Shown: piece after piece, positions 36,094-45,815 of the stretch
Numbering within the stretch: the stretch's first letter is position 1
How the letters are laid out: every line of letters starts with the position of its first letter
Assembly (NCBI RefSeq): GCF_005435165.1
Contig: NZ_SGUC01000006.1
Location: forward strand, 1 to 64,000
Direction of reading: 5' to 3'
Length of the DNA: 64,000 bases
Source: Halorubrum sp. GN11_10-6_MGM
Lineage (GTDB): Archaea; Halobacteriota; Halobacteria; Halobacteriales; Haloferacaceae
Notes under the pieces: model-generated
What the model saw: only the letters and a program-made list of their open reading frames with translations
Database searches by the model: none
What the model was told of the DNA's origin: nothing
Translations under genes and position numbers: made by a program

Positions 36094-39000
36094 ATGACGT
36101 CCTTCCAGTCGACGATCGGCGACGAGGAGGGGATCGCGGAGGAGCTGGCCGAGGGCCAGCGCGAGATCTCCATCGCCGAGTTCTTCGAGAAGAACAAACA
36201 CATGCTCGGGTTCGACTCGGGCGCCCGCGGGCTCGTCACCGCCGTCAAGGAGGCGGTCGACAACGCCCTCGACGCGACCGAGGAGGCCGGGTACCTCCCC
36301 GACATCTACATCGAGATCGAGGAGGTGGGCGACTACTACCGGCTCGTCATCGAGGACAACGGGCCGGGCATCACGAAAGAACAGCTGCCGAAAGTGTTCG
36401 GGAAGCTCCTGTATGGGAGCCGGTTCCACGCCCGCGAGCAGTCACTAACCCCGAACCAACAACTGCTCGTCAGACGGGGCGGAAACGTCGAGTACATCCC
36501 CATCGGAGTGCTCTGTGACGCGTATCTTCCCGATGACGGCGACGGAACAGCCCCGATACCCGACGAGATAGAAGTCCCGTCGTTCAATCGCGAAACACAG
36601 GAGATGAGTTGGCAGCCGGTCACTCACGCGATTCGCCACGAGACTGACGAGCGAACCTACGAGATCGAGACCCAAAAGGGGAGAACGGTTGAGGTTACCG
36701 GGAACCACAGCGTGTTTAGCGTCGATTCGAACGGGAACACACGCGAAGTGAAGGCCAGCGAACTTGAATCAGGAGACACACTTCTCACGCCCCGTACGCT
36801 ACCATCGACCGACCGGAGCGTCGAGAAAATCAACCTCCTCGAGCACCTCATACCCGAGGAGGTTGCCGATCGGCGCGTCTACGTCTACGGCTTCGACCGA
36901 GAGACGCTTGAGACGCTCCAGACGGGAGAGACGATTCGACGGAAGCCGTCGGACGAGAGCGACCGAAAGCGCACGTACTACCGGTACGACGGCGTTGAGA
37001 TTCTGAAGGACAGCCTCGACCAGAACTACTTGGAAAAGGGGTATCTCCCGGCGGAGACGGTCTTGGAACTCGGTTGGGAGGAGAAGGCGGCCGACTGTGA
37101 GTTTAAGACGTATCGGGTCGGCGGTGACGAGACGACGCTCCCGGTGTCGCTACCGGTCGACGAGTCGTTGGTCGAGATGTTGGCGTACTACGTGTCGGAG
37201 GGGCACGCGGGACCGAGACAAGTCGGATTCACGTTCGGAAGCCACGAATCGAATCTGATCGAAGCGACAGAACAGGCGATACAGACGATAGGTGGGTCGA
37301 CGACGACGGTAGAACGTGAGCGCAACTCGACTCGCGTGAAGGCGTTCGGTTCGCCACTGGCGCTGTTCTTGAAATCCGTCTGTGGCGACGCCGCCGAGAA
37401 CAAGCGGGTTCCGGGATTCGTGTTCGACCTCGACTCGGACCTCCAGCACCGGTTCATCGGGGCACTATACGAGGGAGACGGATCCGATTCCCACCCGAGC
37501 AACGAACTCTCTCACACGACGCGAAGCGAGACGCTGGCTCGGCAGCTCTCGACGCTCTGGAACATGCAGGGCGTCCTCGCGAGCACGGAGGTTTCGGAGG
37601 ACGACAACGGGTACGGTGATGGCATCTCCACGAAGTATCGAACCAAAGTGTACGGTTCGGATATCGACGTCGTCGACGCGCTCAAAGACTCGGAATCGGT
37701 GCGGACTCAGCAATACAAACGAGTCCCGACGGCGCTGCTTGACGATGTGCGCGTCAGCGACGCTGGCACCGAGACGGTTCCGGACACGATTCCCGGATTG
37801 CTGATGGGTGCCGGGATCGGATCGAAGCGGGAGCACGCAGAAACGTACGCCTCGTTGATCGAGCGCGCTCTGGACGGAGAACGGGTTGACGAGCCGAGGT
37901 ACGCACACAACCTACAGGAGTACGGACTCCTCGACGACGAAGGCTTCGCGACCGACGCACTCGAATCGCTCTGGAAAACGGTCACCAATCTACACGGAAT
38001 TACGGACACGGACATGTGTCTGCTCTCGGTGAAGAGCGTGACCGAGACGGAGCCGCCAGAACACGTGTACGACATCTCCGTCCCCGGGGAATCCGGAACC
38101 GACGAGAACTTCGTCGTCTCCAACGAGGGCGCACTGAGCGTTAAAAACAGTCGCGGCCAGCAGGGGATCGGCATCTCGGCGGCCGTGCTGTACTCCCAGT
38201 TGACCTCCGGCCAGCCGGCGAAGATCACCTCGCGGCCGAAGGGCCAGTCGCGGGCGCAGTACTTCGAGCTCATCATCGACACGGACACGAACGAGCCGGA
38301 GATCCAGGCCGACGAGGAGACGACGTGGGACCGACCGCACGGCACCCGGATCGAGCTGGAGATGGAGGCGAACATGCGCGCCCGCCAGCAGCTCCACGAC
38401 TACGTGAAACACACCGCGGTCGTCAACCCCCACGCCCGGCTCGAACTGCGCGAGCCCGGACTCGACGAGCCGCTGAAGTTCGAGCGCGCGACCGACGAGC
38501 TCCCGGCGGAGACGGAGGAGATCCGCCCGCACCCGCACGGGGTCGAGCTGGGCGCGCTGATCAAGATGCTGGAGGCGACCGAGTCGTACTCGGTCTCCGG
38601 ATTCTTACAGGAGGAGTTCACGCGCGTCGGGAAGAAGACCGCAGACAGCGTGATCGACAACTTCCGCGACGTCTACTACGGCCGCGAGCTCGCGTGGACG
38701 CCGCCGAGGGCGCACGACGACCGGGACGTCGCGGGCGCGGTCGCCGAGGCGGTCGCGAACAAGGGCGCGGCGGCGACGAGCGCCTTCGCCGACGGCGTCG
38801 CCGAGACCGTCGGGAACAACGATCGGATCGCCCGCTCCGAGCTCGCCGAAATAGTCGACAACGTCGCGGAGACGGTCGAGGCCGACACGGGCAAGACGTT
38901 CGGCGGGACGGTCCGAGAGAACGCCGTCGCCGCCGCGTGGCGGGCGGTCACGGGGATCGGCGGAGAGGAGGCCGCGGACACGACCGAGTCCGGCGGGGAG

Positions 39001-40269
39001 GACGACGACGCCGACGGCAGCGACGAGTCGCCGCTCGTTTCCGACGCCTACGCCCTCGTCGACGAGGCCACGTCGACGCGGAAGGACGACGCCGCGGTCC
39101 GGGCGATGGCCGAGGCGCTCGCGCGCCGGTTCGAGAACCTCGACGGCGACGCGTTCCGAATCACCCGCGACGACCTCGAACGGCTCGTCGCGGACGCGGC
39201 CGGGTTCGTCGCCGAGCAGCGCGACGCGACGTTCGGCGAGACCGCCCGCGAGAACGTCGTCGAGGCGTTCTGGTCGCGGGCGCGCACGGTCCCGGACGAG
39301 CCGCCGAAGGTGAAGTCGATCGCGGGCAGCCGCGACGCCGCCGCCGACCTGCTCGACGCGATGCGGACGACCGACATCCTCGCGCCGCCGACCGACTGCC
39401 TCGCGCCGATCACGGCCGAGCTGGTCGAGGCCGGGCTGCGGAAGGAGTACGACGCCGACTTCTACGCGGCCGCGACCCGCGACGCCGACGTCCACGGCGG
39501 CGACCCGTTCATCGTCGAGGCGGGCATCGCCTACGGCGGCGAGATACCCGCCGAGGGGTCGGTCGAACTGCTCCGGTTCGCCAACCGCGTCCCGCTCGTC
39601 TACCAGCGCGGCGCCTGCGCGACGACGGACGTGATAAAGAACATCGGCTGGCGGAACTACGGGCTCGACCAGCCCGGCGGCTCGGGGATGCCCAACGGGC
39701 CGGCGGTCATTAGCATCCACGTCGCCTCCACGAACGTCCCGTTCACGAGCGAGTCGAAGGACGCGCTCGCGAACGTCCCGGCAATCGAAGACGAGATCGA
39801 GCTCGCGGTGCGGGAGGCGGCCCGGGAGCTGAAGTCGTACCTCAACAAGCGGCGTTCGATGCAACAGCGCCGGGAGAAACAGGATGTGCTCGGCAAGATC
39901 CTCCCGGAGATGGCCGACAAAGTGAGCGAGGTCACGGGCCGACCGCGCCCCGATATCGACGGCGCGCTGGCGCGGATCATGAACAACGTGAGCGTCGAGC
40001 GCGAGGTGAACGGCGAGACGGTGACGCTCGTCGTCGAGAACCACTCCGACGTGAACGAGCAGCTGGATATCACGGACATCGTCTCCGCGGAGCCGACCGA
40101 CCTCTCCGACGGGACGGTGGTGGACATGGACGGCGAGTGGTTCGTCCAGTGGAAGCCCGAAGTCCCCTCGGGCGACGAGCGGGAACTGACGTACGCGGTC
40201 GACGGCGACGCGGAGTTCGAGGTCAGCGTCGGCGGCGTGGAGACGGAGAAACTCACGGTGAACGCCTAA
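36094..40269 (+). CDS. top6B: DNA topoisomerase VI subunit B, interrupted by an intein
   Basis: The frame codes for 1391 residues; 569 are an intein, leaving an 822-residue Top6B. The ATPase subunit has GHKL motifs: [16 protein letters not shown], and GQQGIGISA in the ATP lid. The intein splits the lid between REQ and SRGQQGIG. The middle of the extein has a duplicated acidic module (residues about 908-953 and 1020-1063). The end matches the transducer and C-terminal Ig-like domain (VNAEREVN...[11 protein letters not shown]). With Top6A it forms the type IIB topoisomerase that relaxes and decatenates DNA. Its stop codon overlaps the top6A ATG by one base. Confidence 0.97.
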   Translation: MTSFQSTIGDEEGIAEELAEGQREISIAEFFEKNKHMLGFDSGARGLVTAVKEAVDNALDATEEAGYLPDIYIEIEEVGDYYRLVIEDNGPGITKEQLPKVFGKLLYGSRFHAREQSLTPNQQLLVRRGGNVEYIPIGVLCDAYLPDDGDGTAPIPDEIEVPSFNRETQEMSWQPVTHAIRHETDERTYEIETQKGRTVEVTGNHSVFSVDSNGNTREVKASELESGDTLLTPRTLPSTDRSVEKINLLEHLIPEEVADRRVYVYGFDRETLETLQTGETIRRKPSDESDRKRTYYRYDGVEILKDSLDQNYLEKGYLPAETVLELGWEEKAADCEFKTYRVGGDETTLPVSLPVDESLVEMLAYYVSEGHAGPRQVGFTFGSHESNLIEATEQAIQTIGGSTTTVERERNSTRVKAFGSPLALFLKSVCGDAAENKRVPGFVFDLDSDLQHRFIGALYEGDGSDSHPSNELSHTTRSETLARQLSTLWNMQGVLASTEVSEDDNGYGDGISTKYRTKVYGSDIDVVDALKDSESVRTQQYKRVPTALLDDVRVSDAGTETVPDTIPGLLMGAGIGSKREHAETYASLIERALDGERVDEPRYAHNLQEYGLLDDEGFATDALESLWKTVTNLHGITDTDMCLLSVKSVTETEPPEHVYDISVPGESGTDENFVVSNEGALSVKNSRGQQGIGISAAVLYSQLTSGQPAKITSRPKGQSRAQYFELIIDTDTNEPEIQADEETTWDRPHGTRIELEMEANMRARQQLHDYVKHTAVVNPHARLELREPGLDEPLKFERATDELPAETEEIRPHPHGVELGALIKMLEATESYSVSGFLQEEFTRVGKKTADSVIDNFRDVYYGRELAWTPPRAHDDRDVAGAVAEAVANKGAAATSAFADGVAETVGNNDRIARSELAEIVDNVAETVEADTGKTFGGTVRENAVAAAWRAVTGIGGEEAADTTESGGEDDDADGSDESPLVSDAYALVDEATSTRKDDAAVRAMAEALARRFENLDGDAFRITRDDLERLVADAAGFVAEQRDATFGETARENVVEAFWSRARTVPDEPPKVKSIAGSRDAAADLLDAMRTTDILAPPTDCLAPITAELVEAGLRKEYDADFYAAATRDADVHGGDPFIVEAGIAYGGEIPAEGSVELLRFANRVPLVYQRGACATTDVIKNIGWRNYGLDQPGGSGMPNGPAVISIHVASTNVPFTSESKDALANVPAIEDEIELAVREAARELKSYLNKRRSMQQRREKQDVLGKILPEMADKVSEVTGRPRPDIDGALARIMNNVSVEREVNGETVTLVVENHSDVNEQLDITDIVSAEPTDLSDGTVVDMDGEWFVQWKPEVPSGDERELTYAVDGDAEFEVSVGGVETEKLTVNA
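36442..38148 (+). other. intein with LAGLIDADG homing endonuclease domain, inside Top6B
   Basis: This in-frame insertion of 569 residues starts with Ser (SLTPNQ; Top6B residue 117) and ends ALSVKN, with Ser as first residue of the downstream extein. Block B is TGNHSVF, block F is [28 protein letters not shown]-like endonuclease motifs are [14 protein letters not shown] (Top6B 356-369) and [13 protein letters not shown] (453-465). The nucleophile pair is Ser/Ser and the usual penultimate His is Lys. Base composition is visibly richer in A and T than the flanks, fitting horizontal spread. The removal site reads REQ-SRGQQG, which restores the normal ATP lid. Confidence 0.95.
38815..39285 (+). 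repeat. diverged internal duplication in Top6B
   Basis: Two protein segments align: [19 protein letters not shown]...[15 protein letters not shown] (38815-38950) and [19 protein letters not shown]...[15 protein letters not shown] (39151-39285). An acidic linker ([12 protein letters not shown]) lies between. It falls in the region of the family's H2TH/transducer junction. Confidence 0.75.
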
Positions 40270-41354
40270 TGACGACCGAAAGCGACGCACGAGACGAGCT
40301 GATCGACCTGGCGGCGGACTTCTACGACCAGTTCGCCGGGGGGAAGATCCCGGAGATGACGCTCCCGACCCGGACGAAGAGCAACATCGAGTACGACGAG
40401 GAGAGCGGCGTCTGGACCTACGGCGACCGCACTTCGACGCGCAGCGCCAACTCGGTGCGGGGCGCGCGCAAGCTGTTGAAGGCCGCCTACACGATCGAGT
40501 TCCTCGCCGGACAGCTCGACGAGGACCGATCATCGACCCTCCGTGAGCTGTACTACCTCTCGGAGTCGTGGGACAACGACGAGGCGCAGTTCAAGAGCCA
40601 GGACGAGTCGAACGACCTCGTGGAGGACCTCGAGATCGTCACCGGCGTCACCCGCGAAGACTTCCACATGCGGCCGGAGGAGTCGGGCGCGAAGGTGATG
40701 GGCCCGCTGAAGATCCGCGAGCAGACCAACCGCGGCGACCGCGAGATCCACTGCCAGCTCGACGTGGGGCAGGGCGGCTACCAGATCCCGAACAACCCGG
40801 ACACGATCGAGTTCCTCGACAACGACGCCGAGTTCGTCCTCTGCGTCGAGACCGGCGGCATGCGCGACCGGCTCGTCGAGAACGGGTTCGACGAAGAACA
40901 CGACGCCTTGGTCGTCCACCTCGGCGGCCAGCCCGCGCGCGCCACGCGGCGGCTGACGAAGCGGTTCCGCGACGAGCTCGACCTCCCCGTCGTGGTGTTC
41001 ACCGACGGCGACCCGTGGTCCTACCGGATCTACGGCTCCGTGGCGTACGGCTCGATCAAGTCCGCGCACCTCTCGAAGTACCTCGCGACGCCGGAGGCAC
41101 GGTTCATCGGCATCCAGCCGGAGGACATCGTCGAGTACGACCTCCCCTCCGATCCCCTCTCCGACTCCGACATCAACGCGCTCGAATCGGAGCTGGAGGA
41201 CCCGCGTTTCCAGACCGACTACTGGGAGGAACAGATCGAGCTCCAGCTCGACATCGGGAAGAAGTCCGAACAGCAGTCGCTCGCGAGCCGCGGCCTCGAC
41301 TTCGTCACGGACACGTACCTCCCCGAGCGGCTCGGGGAGATGGGCGTCCTCTGA
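40269..41354 (+). CDS. top6A: DNA topoisomerase VI subunit A (Spo11-like)
   Basis: The 361-residue protein is the DNA-cleaving subunit. The catalytic tyrosine is in [11 protein letters not shown] (Tyr95 or 96). The Toprim acidic residues are in CVETGGMRD and [12 protein letters not shown]. The block [18 protein letters not shown] is typical. ATG at 40269 shares a base with the top6B stop, so the two subunits are coupled. Confidence 0.97.
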   Translation: MTTESDARDELIDLAADFYDQFAGGKIPEMTLPTRTKSNIEYDEESGVWTYGDRTSTRSANSVRGARKLLKAAYTIEFLAGQLDEDRSSTLRELYYLSESWDNDEAQFKSQDESNDLVEDLEIVTGVTREDFHMRPEESGAKVMGPLKIREQTNRGDREIHCQLDVGQGGYQIPNNPDTIEFLDNDAEFVLCVETGGMRDRLVENGFDEEHDALVVHLGGQPARATRRLTKRFRDELDLPVVVFTDGDPWSYRIYGSVAYGSIKSAHLSKYLATPEARFIGIQPEDIVEYDLPSDPLSDSDINALESELEDPRFQTDYWEEQIELQLDIGKKSEQQSLASRGLDFVTDTYLPERLGEMGVL

Positions 41355-41372
41355 GCAGCGGTCGAGGCGCAG

Positions 41373-41609
41373 CTACTCGTCTTCGTAGACGATCTCGTCG
41401 ATCGCCCGACGCTCGCCGTCGGCGTCGTCGTTCGCGTATTTGTAAACGACACCGTCTTCCTCGTCGGTCGTCGCGTTGTGCGAGCCGTCACAGAGCGGCT
41501 TCGAGTCCGACAGACCGCACCGGCAGACGTAGATCAGGCCGTCGTCGCCCTTGTCGTCGTCGTCGAGCACCGCCGGACCGCGCTCCTCGTGTGTGACCTC
41601 ACGTGCCAT
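41373..41609 (-). CDS. CDGSH iron-sulfur domain protein
   Basis: The 78-residue protein contains CRCGLSDSKPLCDGSHN (about residues 29-45), the full CDGSH motif with three Cys and one His that bind a 2Fe-2S cluster. The rest is acidic. It is probably an electron or cluster carrier. ATG at 41609; convergent with top6A and divergent from msrB. Confidence 0.92.
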   Translation of the reverse strand: MAREVTHEERGPAVLDDDDKGDDGLIYVCRCGLSDSKPLCDGSHNATTDEEDGVVYKYANDDADGERRAIDEIVYEDE

Positions 41610-41698
41610 GGAGTGAGATTCACCGCGACGGGGAAACGCCTTGCGTCGGGGGGTCGTCCCGCCGCAACCCCCTTGCCCGTGCGCTGCCAAAGGGCGGT

Positions 41699-42109
41699 AT
41701 GAGCGAGACCGACGAGCGCGACCCGACGGAACTGACCGACGAGGAGTGGCGCGAGCGACTCTCCGAGGAGGAGTACCGCGTGCTGCGCGAGAGCGGCACC
41801 GAGGCGAAGTTCTCCGGCGAGTACGTCGACCACCACCCCGGGGACGGGGAGTACCGCTGCCGCGCCTGCGGCAGCGTCCTCTTCGAGGCCGAGACGAAGT
41901 ACGAGTCCGGCTGCGGCTGGCCCGCGTTCTACGCCGCCGAGGAGGAGTCGGTGACGACGCAGGTCGACACCAGCCACGGAATGCGTCGCACCGAGGTCCG
42001 GTGTGCGAACTGCGACTCGCACCTCGGTCACGTGTTCGACGACGGCCCCGAGCCGACCGGGAAGCGGTTCTGTATCAACTCGGTCGCGATGGAGTACGAC
42101 GACGAGTAG
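41699..42109 (+). CDS. msrB: peptide-methionine (R)-S-oxide reductase
   Basis: The 136-residue enzyme reduces the R isomer of methionine sulfoxide in proteins. It has the zinc pairs CRAC and CANC, GCGWPAFY, SHLGHVFDDGP, and the catalytic Cys in RFCINSVAM. It begins with an acidic extension. ATG at 41699; the short gap to the divergent CDGSH gene is 89 bases. Confidence 0.96.
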   Translation: MSETDERDPTELTDEEWRERLSEEEYRVLRESGTEAKFSGEYVDHHPGDGEYRCRACGSVLFEAETKYESGCGWPAFYAAEEESVTTQVDTSHGMRRTEVRCANCDSHLGHVFDDGPEPTGKRFCINSVAMEYDDE

Positions 42110-42166
42110 CCGGGAGACGGTTCGGGAGGGTCCGGCCGCGCGTCGGGGACGCCTCGCCGCTGGCCG

Positions 42167-42934
42167 TCAGACCCGCTCGGTCGGCCGCGAACACCGCAGA
42201 CAGAGGACTCCGGTGCCGGCCCAGTTCACGTGGTTCGACCCGCAGTGCGGACAGCGATGCGACTCGTTGTCGTACTCGGTCGTCCCGCGAGGCGCGGCGA
42301 GGTGGCCGTCCTCGACCGCGCGCTCGACGAGGCTCCGGAACCGCTGCTTTTTGAATCGGGCGCGGTGGGCGAGGAACTCGCCGGGCTGGTCTGGATCCGC
42401 CCCGTGGAGGTCCTCCCACGCGATCGCGATCTCGCCGTCGGCCTGCCCGCGCGCGACCTGCTTGATCGTCGCGGCCGCGGCCTCGAAGAGCGGCGTCGTC
42501 GCGAGCGCCTGCGGCGAGTCGACGGCGTCGCCAGCGGCGACGTACTGGTCCGCGGCGTCGTCGTAGGCGGCCTCGGCGGCGTCGAGCGCGCCCGCGACCC
42601 GGAAGTCGGCGACGAACTCCGCGAGGCAGGCCGCCTGTCCCGGCTCGTCGAGGACGCGCGCGAAGTCCCGGCTCGCGGCGATCCCCTCGACCGCCCGCTG
42701 CGTGGCCCGCGCGTCGACGCCGGCGACGCGGGAGGCGACCGTGGCTGCGAGCAACTGCCGGAGCCCCTGTCCGACCCAGCCCTTCTCGTCCGGTCCGAAG
42801 GGGTCGATCTCGGGTCGGGGATCGGCGAGCACGCGCCATCCGCCGCGAGTGTAGCGGTTCCCCGCGCGCTCGTACTCTCGGACCGCCAGCGCGTCGACCG
42901 CCGCGTCGTGGTGGCCGCCGTCGTCGGTGTTCAC
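42167..42934 (-). CDS. hypothetical helical protein with C-terminal zinc ribbon
   Basis: The 255-residue protein has a long Ala-rich helical part with TPR-like features (DFARVLDEPGQAACLAEFVADFRVAGALDAAEAAYDDAADQ) and ends with CPHCGS...CLRC, a zinc ribbon (residues about 228-250). Not recognised beyond that. A protein-protein or nucleic-acid binding role is likely. ATG at 42934; convergent with msrB. Confidence 0.75.
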   Translation of the reverse strand: MNTDDGGHHDAAVDALAVREYERAGNRYTRGGWRVLADPRPEIDPFGPDEKGWVGQGLRQLLAATVASRVAGVDARATQRAVEGIAASRDFARVLDEPGQAACLAEFVADFRVAGALDAAEAAYDDAADQYVAAGDAVDSPQALATTPLFEAAAATIKQVARGQADGEIAIAWEDLHGADPDQPGEFLAHRARFKKQRFRSLVERAVEDGHLAAPRGTTEYDNESHRCPHCGSNHVNWAGTGVLCLRCSRPTERV

Positions 42935-43016
42935 ACGCGGCGTACGGACGTGGCGGAGTTACGCCTATCGGGTGTGAGTCCCGACCATACTTACCCGCGG
43001 GCGTCGAAGCGGTCGC

Positions 43017-43595
43017 ATGGACAGGCCGGACGGGGACGCACGGTCCGCGTCGGGGTCCGGAGCGCGGTCCACCGCAACGTCCGGAACCCGGTCCGCGTCG
43101 CGCCCGGATCGACCGACAGCGAGTTCGCGCGTCGAGTGGCTCCTCGTCGTTGCGCTGCTCGCGGTCCCGATGGCGGTCGTCCCCGGCGACGGCGATCCGA
43201 CGCTTGTGAGCCTCTGGGGATTCGTGACGCTCGGCGGCAACGGGGCCGGGCTCGGCGGCTATCCGGTGTGGGCGTACTTCCTCGACCAGCCGCGGCCGTT
43301 CGCGACGCTCCCGCCGTCGATCCGGGCGTGGCCGCTCGCCCTCGGTTTCCACCTGACCGCGGCCGGGAGCGCCACGGCCGGGGTCGCGCTCGGGCGCGAG
43401 GACCGTCGGGTCACGGGCGGCCTCCTCGTTCTCGCGGCGGCCGCGACGCTGTGGGTCGCGGCGGGTCTCGGCGTGCGGTTCGGCGTCGGGACCACCGCCG
43501 GCTGGCTGGCGGTCCTCCCGGTGGGCGCGGTCGCAACGCTCGCCGTCGGCGCCGTACTCTACCGGGGCGATCTCCGCCGGATCGTCGCTCGGTGA
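43017..43595 (+). CDS. conserved haloarchaeal membrane protein, unknown function
   Basis: The 192-residue protein has a 38-residue Ser/Arg/Asp-rich N-terminus, then about five hydrophobic segments (near residues 40-56, 65-86, 108-124, 133-150 and 160-180). Loops include GGYPVWAYFLDQPRPFATLPPSIRAWPLALGFH, proline-rich and Trp-rich. No enzyme motif. ATG at 43017, divergent from the zinc-ribbon gene. Confidence 0.7.
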   Translation: MDRPDGDARSASGSGARSTATSGTRSASRPDRPTASSRVEWLLVVALLAVPMAVVPGDGDPTLVSLWGFVTLGGNGAGLGGYPVWAYFLDQPRPFATLPPSIRAWPLALGFHLTAAGSATAGVALGREDRRVTGGLLVLAAAATLWVAAGLGVRFGVGTTAGWLAVLPVGAVATLAVGAVLYRGDLRRIVAR

Positions 43596-43659
43596 CGCCC
43601 CGGGAGCGACCGGACCCCGCCCGGCCCATTTATCAGTCCGCCTCTCGGATGCGGATCGC

Positions 43660-44607
43660 ATGACTTCGTTCGCGACCATGCTCGGCGTGACGAGCGCCGC
43701 AGGGCTCGTCACGGCCCTCGGCGCGGTCCCCGTGTTCTTCAGCGCACGCGTGACCCACCGGACGTACGACGCCGCGCTCGGGCTCGCGGCCGGGCTGATG
43801 GTCGCGGCCAGCGTGTTCGGTCTCGTGATCCCGGGACTGGAACAGGGGACGCTCTCGGAGGTGATGGCGGGCGTGCTCGTCGGCGGCGTCGTCCTGCTCG
43901 CCGGAAACTACCTTATCCCGCACCTCCACGCGGAGTACCGCGAGTGGTTCCCCGAGGGCGGCGCGACCGGAGCGGACGCGTCCGAGGTGGGACTGCCGGC
44001 CGCGGACCCGGTCGGCGCAGCCGGCGCGTCCGCGGACGCCGGCGACACGAGGGAAGCGGTCACGGACGACCACGCGAGCGAGTCGGCCCCGAGCGACGGC
44101 CGAGAAAGCGGCGACGGCGAAAACGGCGGCGCCGGACGCGCCGAGGGGCTGGAGGCGTCGCTGCGGAAGGCGCTCCTGATCGGCGGCGCGATCACGCTCC
44201 ACAACGCGCCCGAGGGGTTGGCGATCGGCGTCGCGTTCGCCTCGGGACTCGACGAGGTGGCGCTGGTGCTGGCGGTCGTGATCGGCCTCCAGAACGTCCC
44301 GGACGGGTTCGCGTTCGCGGTGCCGATGGCCGAGACGGGGATGTCGAACGCCCGCGTCGTCTGGTACACCGCGCTCTCCGGGTTCGTCCCGCAGGTCGTC
44401 GCGTCCGCGTTCGGATTCTGGCTCGTCGGGCTCTCCACCGGGCTGTTCCCCGTCGCCTCGGGCTTCGCGGCGGGCGCGATGCTCGCCGTCGTCTTCCGAG
44501 AGCTGATCCCCTCGTCGCACGGCCACGGCCATGCCGACGCCGCGACCGCGGCGTTCCTCGTCGGGTTCGTCCTCCTCGTCGTCGTCGACGCGGTCGTGGC
44601 GGTGTGA
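43660..44607 (+). CDS. ZIP family metal transporter
   Basis: The 315-residue protein has eight hydrophobic segments. The central helices carry the ZIP signature: TLHNAPEGLAIGVAF (His181, Asn, Pro, Glu) and IGLQNVPDGFAFAVPM, here with Gln where the second His usually is. The large loop between TM3 and TM4 (about residues 100-165) is acidic and Gly-rich rather than His-rich. It probably imports Zn2+ or other divalent metals. ATG at 43660. Confidence 0.92.
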   Translation: MTSFATMLGVTSAAGLVTALGAVPVFFSARVTHRTYDAALGLAAGLMVAASVFGLVIPGLEQGTLSEVMAGVLVGGVVLLAGNYLIPHLHAEYREWFPEGGATGADASEVGLPAADPVGAAGASADAGDTREAVTDDHASESAPSDGRESGDGENGGAGRAEGLEASLRKALLIGGAITLHNAPEGLAIGVAFASGLDEVALVLAVVIGLQNVPDGFAFAVPMAETGMSNARVVWYTALSGFVPQVVASAFGFWLVGLSTGLFPVASGFAAGAMLAVVFRELIPSSHGHGHADAATAAFLVGFVLLVVVDAVVAV

Positions 44608-44646
44608 TCGCGATCGCGATGTGAGCGCGGTCACGGCCCTCGCCGG

Positions 44647-44657
44647 TAAACGTTAAT
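44647..44657 (+). promoter_or_regulatory. TATA-like element upstream of 44682
   Basis: GTAAACGTTAATC lies about 29 bases before ATG 44682 but 160 bases before the membrane protein start 44814. Transcription starting here would include the small upstream frame. Confidence 0.4.
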
Positions 44658-44681
44658 CCCCCTCGACGCGTTTCTCGGACC

Positions 44682-44816
44682 GATGTCACGACGCGGGTTC
44701 CCACGTGCGCCCTCCGCGGACGGACGCCCTCGAACGAGTCGACGCCGACGTACCGTTCGGCCAACCGAGTTACAATCGGCGGCCTCACGCGCCGCCGCGC
44801 CCGGAGGAGACCGATG
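44682..44816 (+). CDS. possible 44-residue leader ORF, ends in an ATGA overlap
   Basis: An ATG at 44682, correctly spaced from a TATA-like element, opens 44 codons ending in TGA that overlaps the ATG of the membrane protein gene. The predicted peptide (MSRRGFPRAPSADGRPRTSR...) is rich in arginine, unlike true haloarchaeal proteins, so it may not be translated. If the transcript starts at the TATA, this gap of 206 bases is its leader. Confidence 0.25.
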
Positions 44817-45815
44817 ACGCTGTACGCCGTCGAGGCGATCGACGACGCGATCGCGGCGACGCGGTCGTTTCTCTGGCCGTTCGACGTGGGCCGATGGCTC
44901 CGACTGGCGCTCGTCGTGTTCTTCGTCGGCGGCACCGGCGGCTCCGCGCCGGCGCAGTTCGGAGGCAGCGCCTCCACAGCCCCCGGATCGCAGCCCGGGC
45001 CACCACCGCAGCTGCCCGCCCCGGAGACGGTCCTCCCCGGCGGCGTCGAACTCCTCGCGATCGGGGCCGTCGTCGCGGCGGTCGTCGTGCTCGTCCTCGG
45101 GCTCCTGTTCGTCGGGTCGGTGATGGAGTTCGTCTTCGTCGAGTCGCTCCGCCGCGAGGCGGTCTCGGTCCGGCGCTACTGGCGCGGCCGCTGGCGGGCG
45201 GGCGCCCGGCTGTTCGCCTTCCGGCTCGTCCTCGGCGCGGTCACGCTGACGCTCGTCGGCGCGACCCTCGCGCCCTCCCTGCTGCCGGCGCTCTCCGGCG
45301 ACGCGCCCGTCGCCGTCGGCCTCGTGCTGCTCGCGGTGCCGGTGGTGGGCGTTCTCGCCGTCGTCAGCGGCCTCATCGGAGGGTTCACCACGAACTTCGT
45401 CGTGCCCGTGATGATAGCCGAGGACCGGTCGCTGCTCTCCGCGTGGCGCCGTTTCTGGCCCGCGCTGACGGGGGAGTGGAAGCAGTACGCCGCGTACGTC
45501 GTCCTCGCGTTCGTGCTTCGGGCCGCGATCGGGGTCGCCACGGGAGTCGCGGTCGCCTTCGGCGCGCTCGTCGCCGCGGTGCCGCTCGGGATCGCCGGGA
45601 TCGTCGGCGTCGCGCTCCTCTCGGTCGCCGAGCCGGTCGGCGCGGCCCTGATCGCGGTCTCGGTCCTGCTGTTCGTGGTCGCGGTCGTCGCGGTCGCCCT
45701 GATCGTCTCAGTGCCCGTTCAGACGTATCTCCGGTACTACGCGCTGTTCGTGTTGGGCGACACCGACGCCGACTTCGACCTCATCGCCGAGCGGCGGCGG
45801 GCGGTCAGGGAGTGA
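44814..45815 (+). CDS. conserved membrane protein, about six TM segments
   Basis: The 333-residue protein has hydrophobic segments near residues 28-42, 82-108, 138-158, 168-192, 225-262 and 275-305. A repeated pattern (SLRREAVSVRRYWRGRWR; DRSLLSAWRRFWPALTGEWKQ) recalls the DUF4013-like membrane proteins of archaea with cytoplasmic amphipathic helices. Such proteins have unknown function. ATG at 44814. It is convergent with chorismate synthase, the stop codons touching. Confidence 0.75.
   Translation: MTLYAVEAIDDAIAATRSFLWPFDVGRWLRLALVVFFVGGTGGSAPAQFGGSASTAPGSQPGPPPQLPAPETVLPGGVELLAIGAVVAAVVVLVLGLLFVGSVMEFVFVESLRREAVSVRRYWRGRWRAGARLFAFRLVLGAVTLTLVGATLAPSLLPALSGDAPVAVGLVLLAVPVVGVLAVVSGLIGGFTTNFVVPVMIAEDRSLLSAWRRFWPALTGEWKQYAAYVVLAFVLRAAIGVATGVAVAFGALVAAVPLGIAGIVGVALLSVAEPVGAALIAVSVLLFVVAVVAVALIVSVPVQTYLRYYALFVLGDTDADFDLIAERRRAVRE

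Noticed and set aside
36094-40269. Top6B gene split or fused with a second protein
   Set aside because: The extra 569 residues have intein splicing blocks and the flanks join perfectly.
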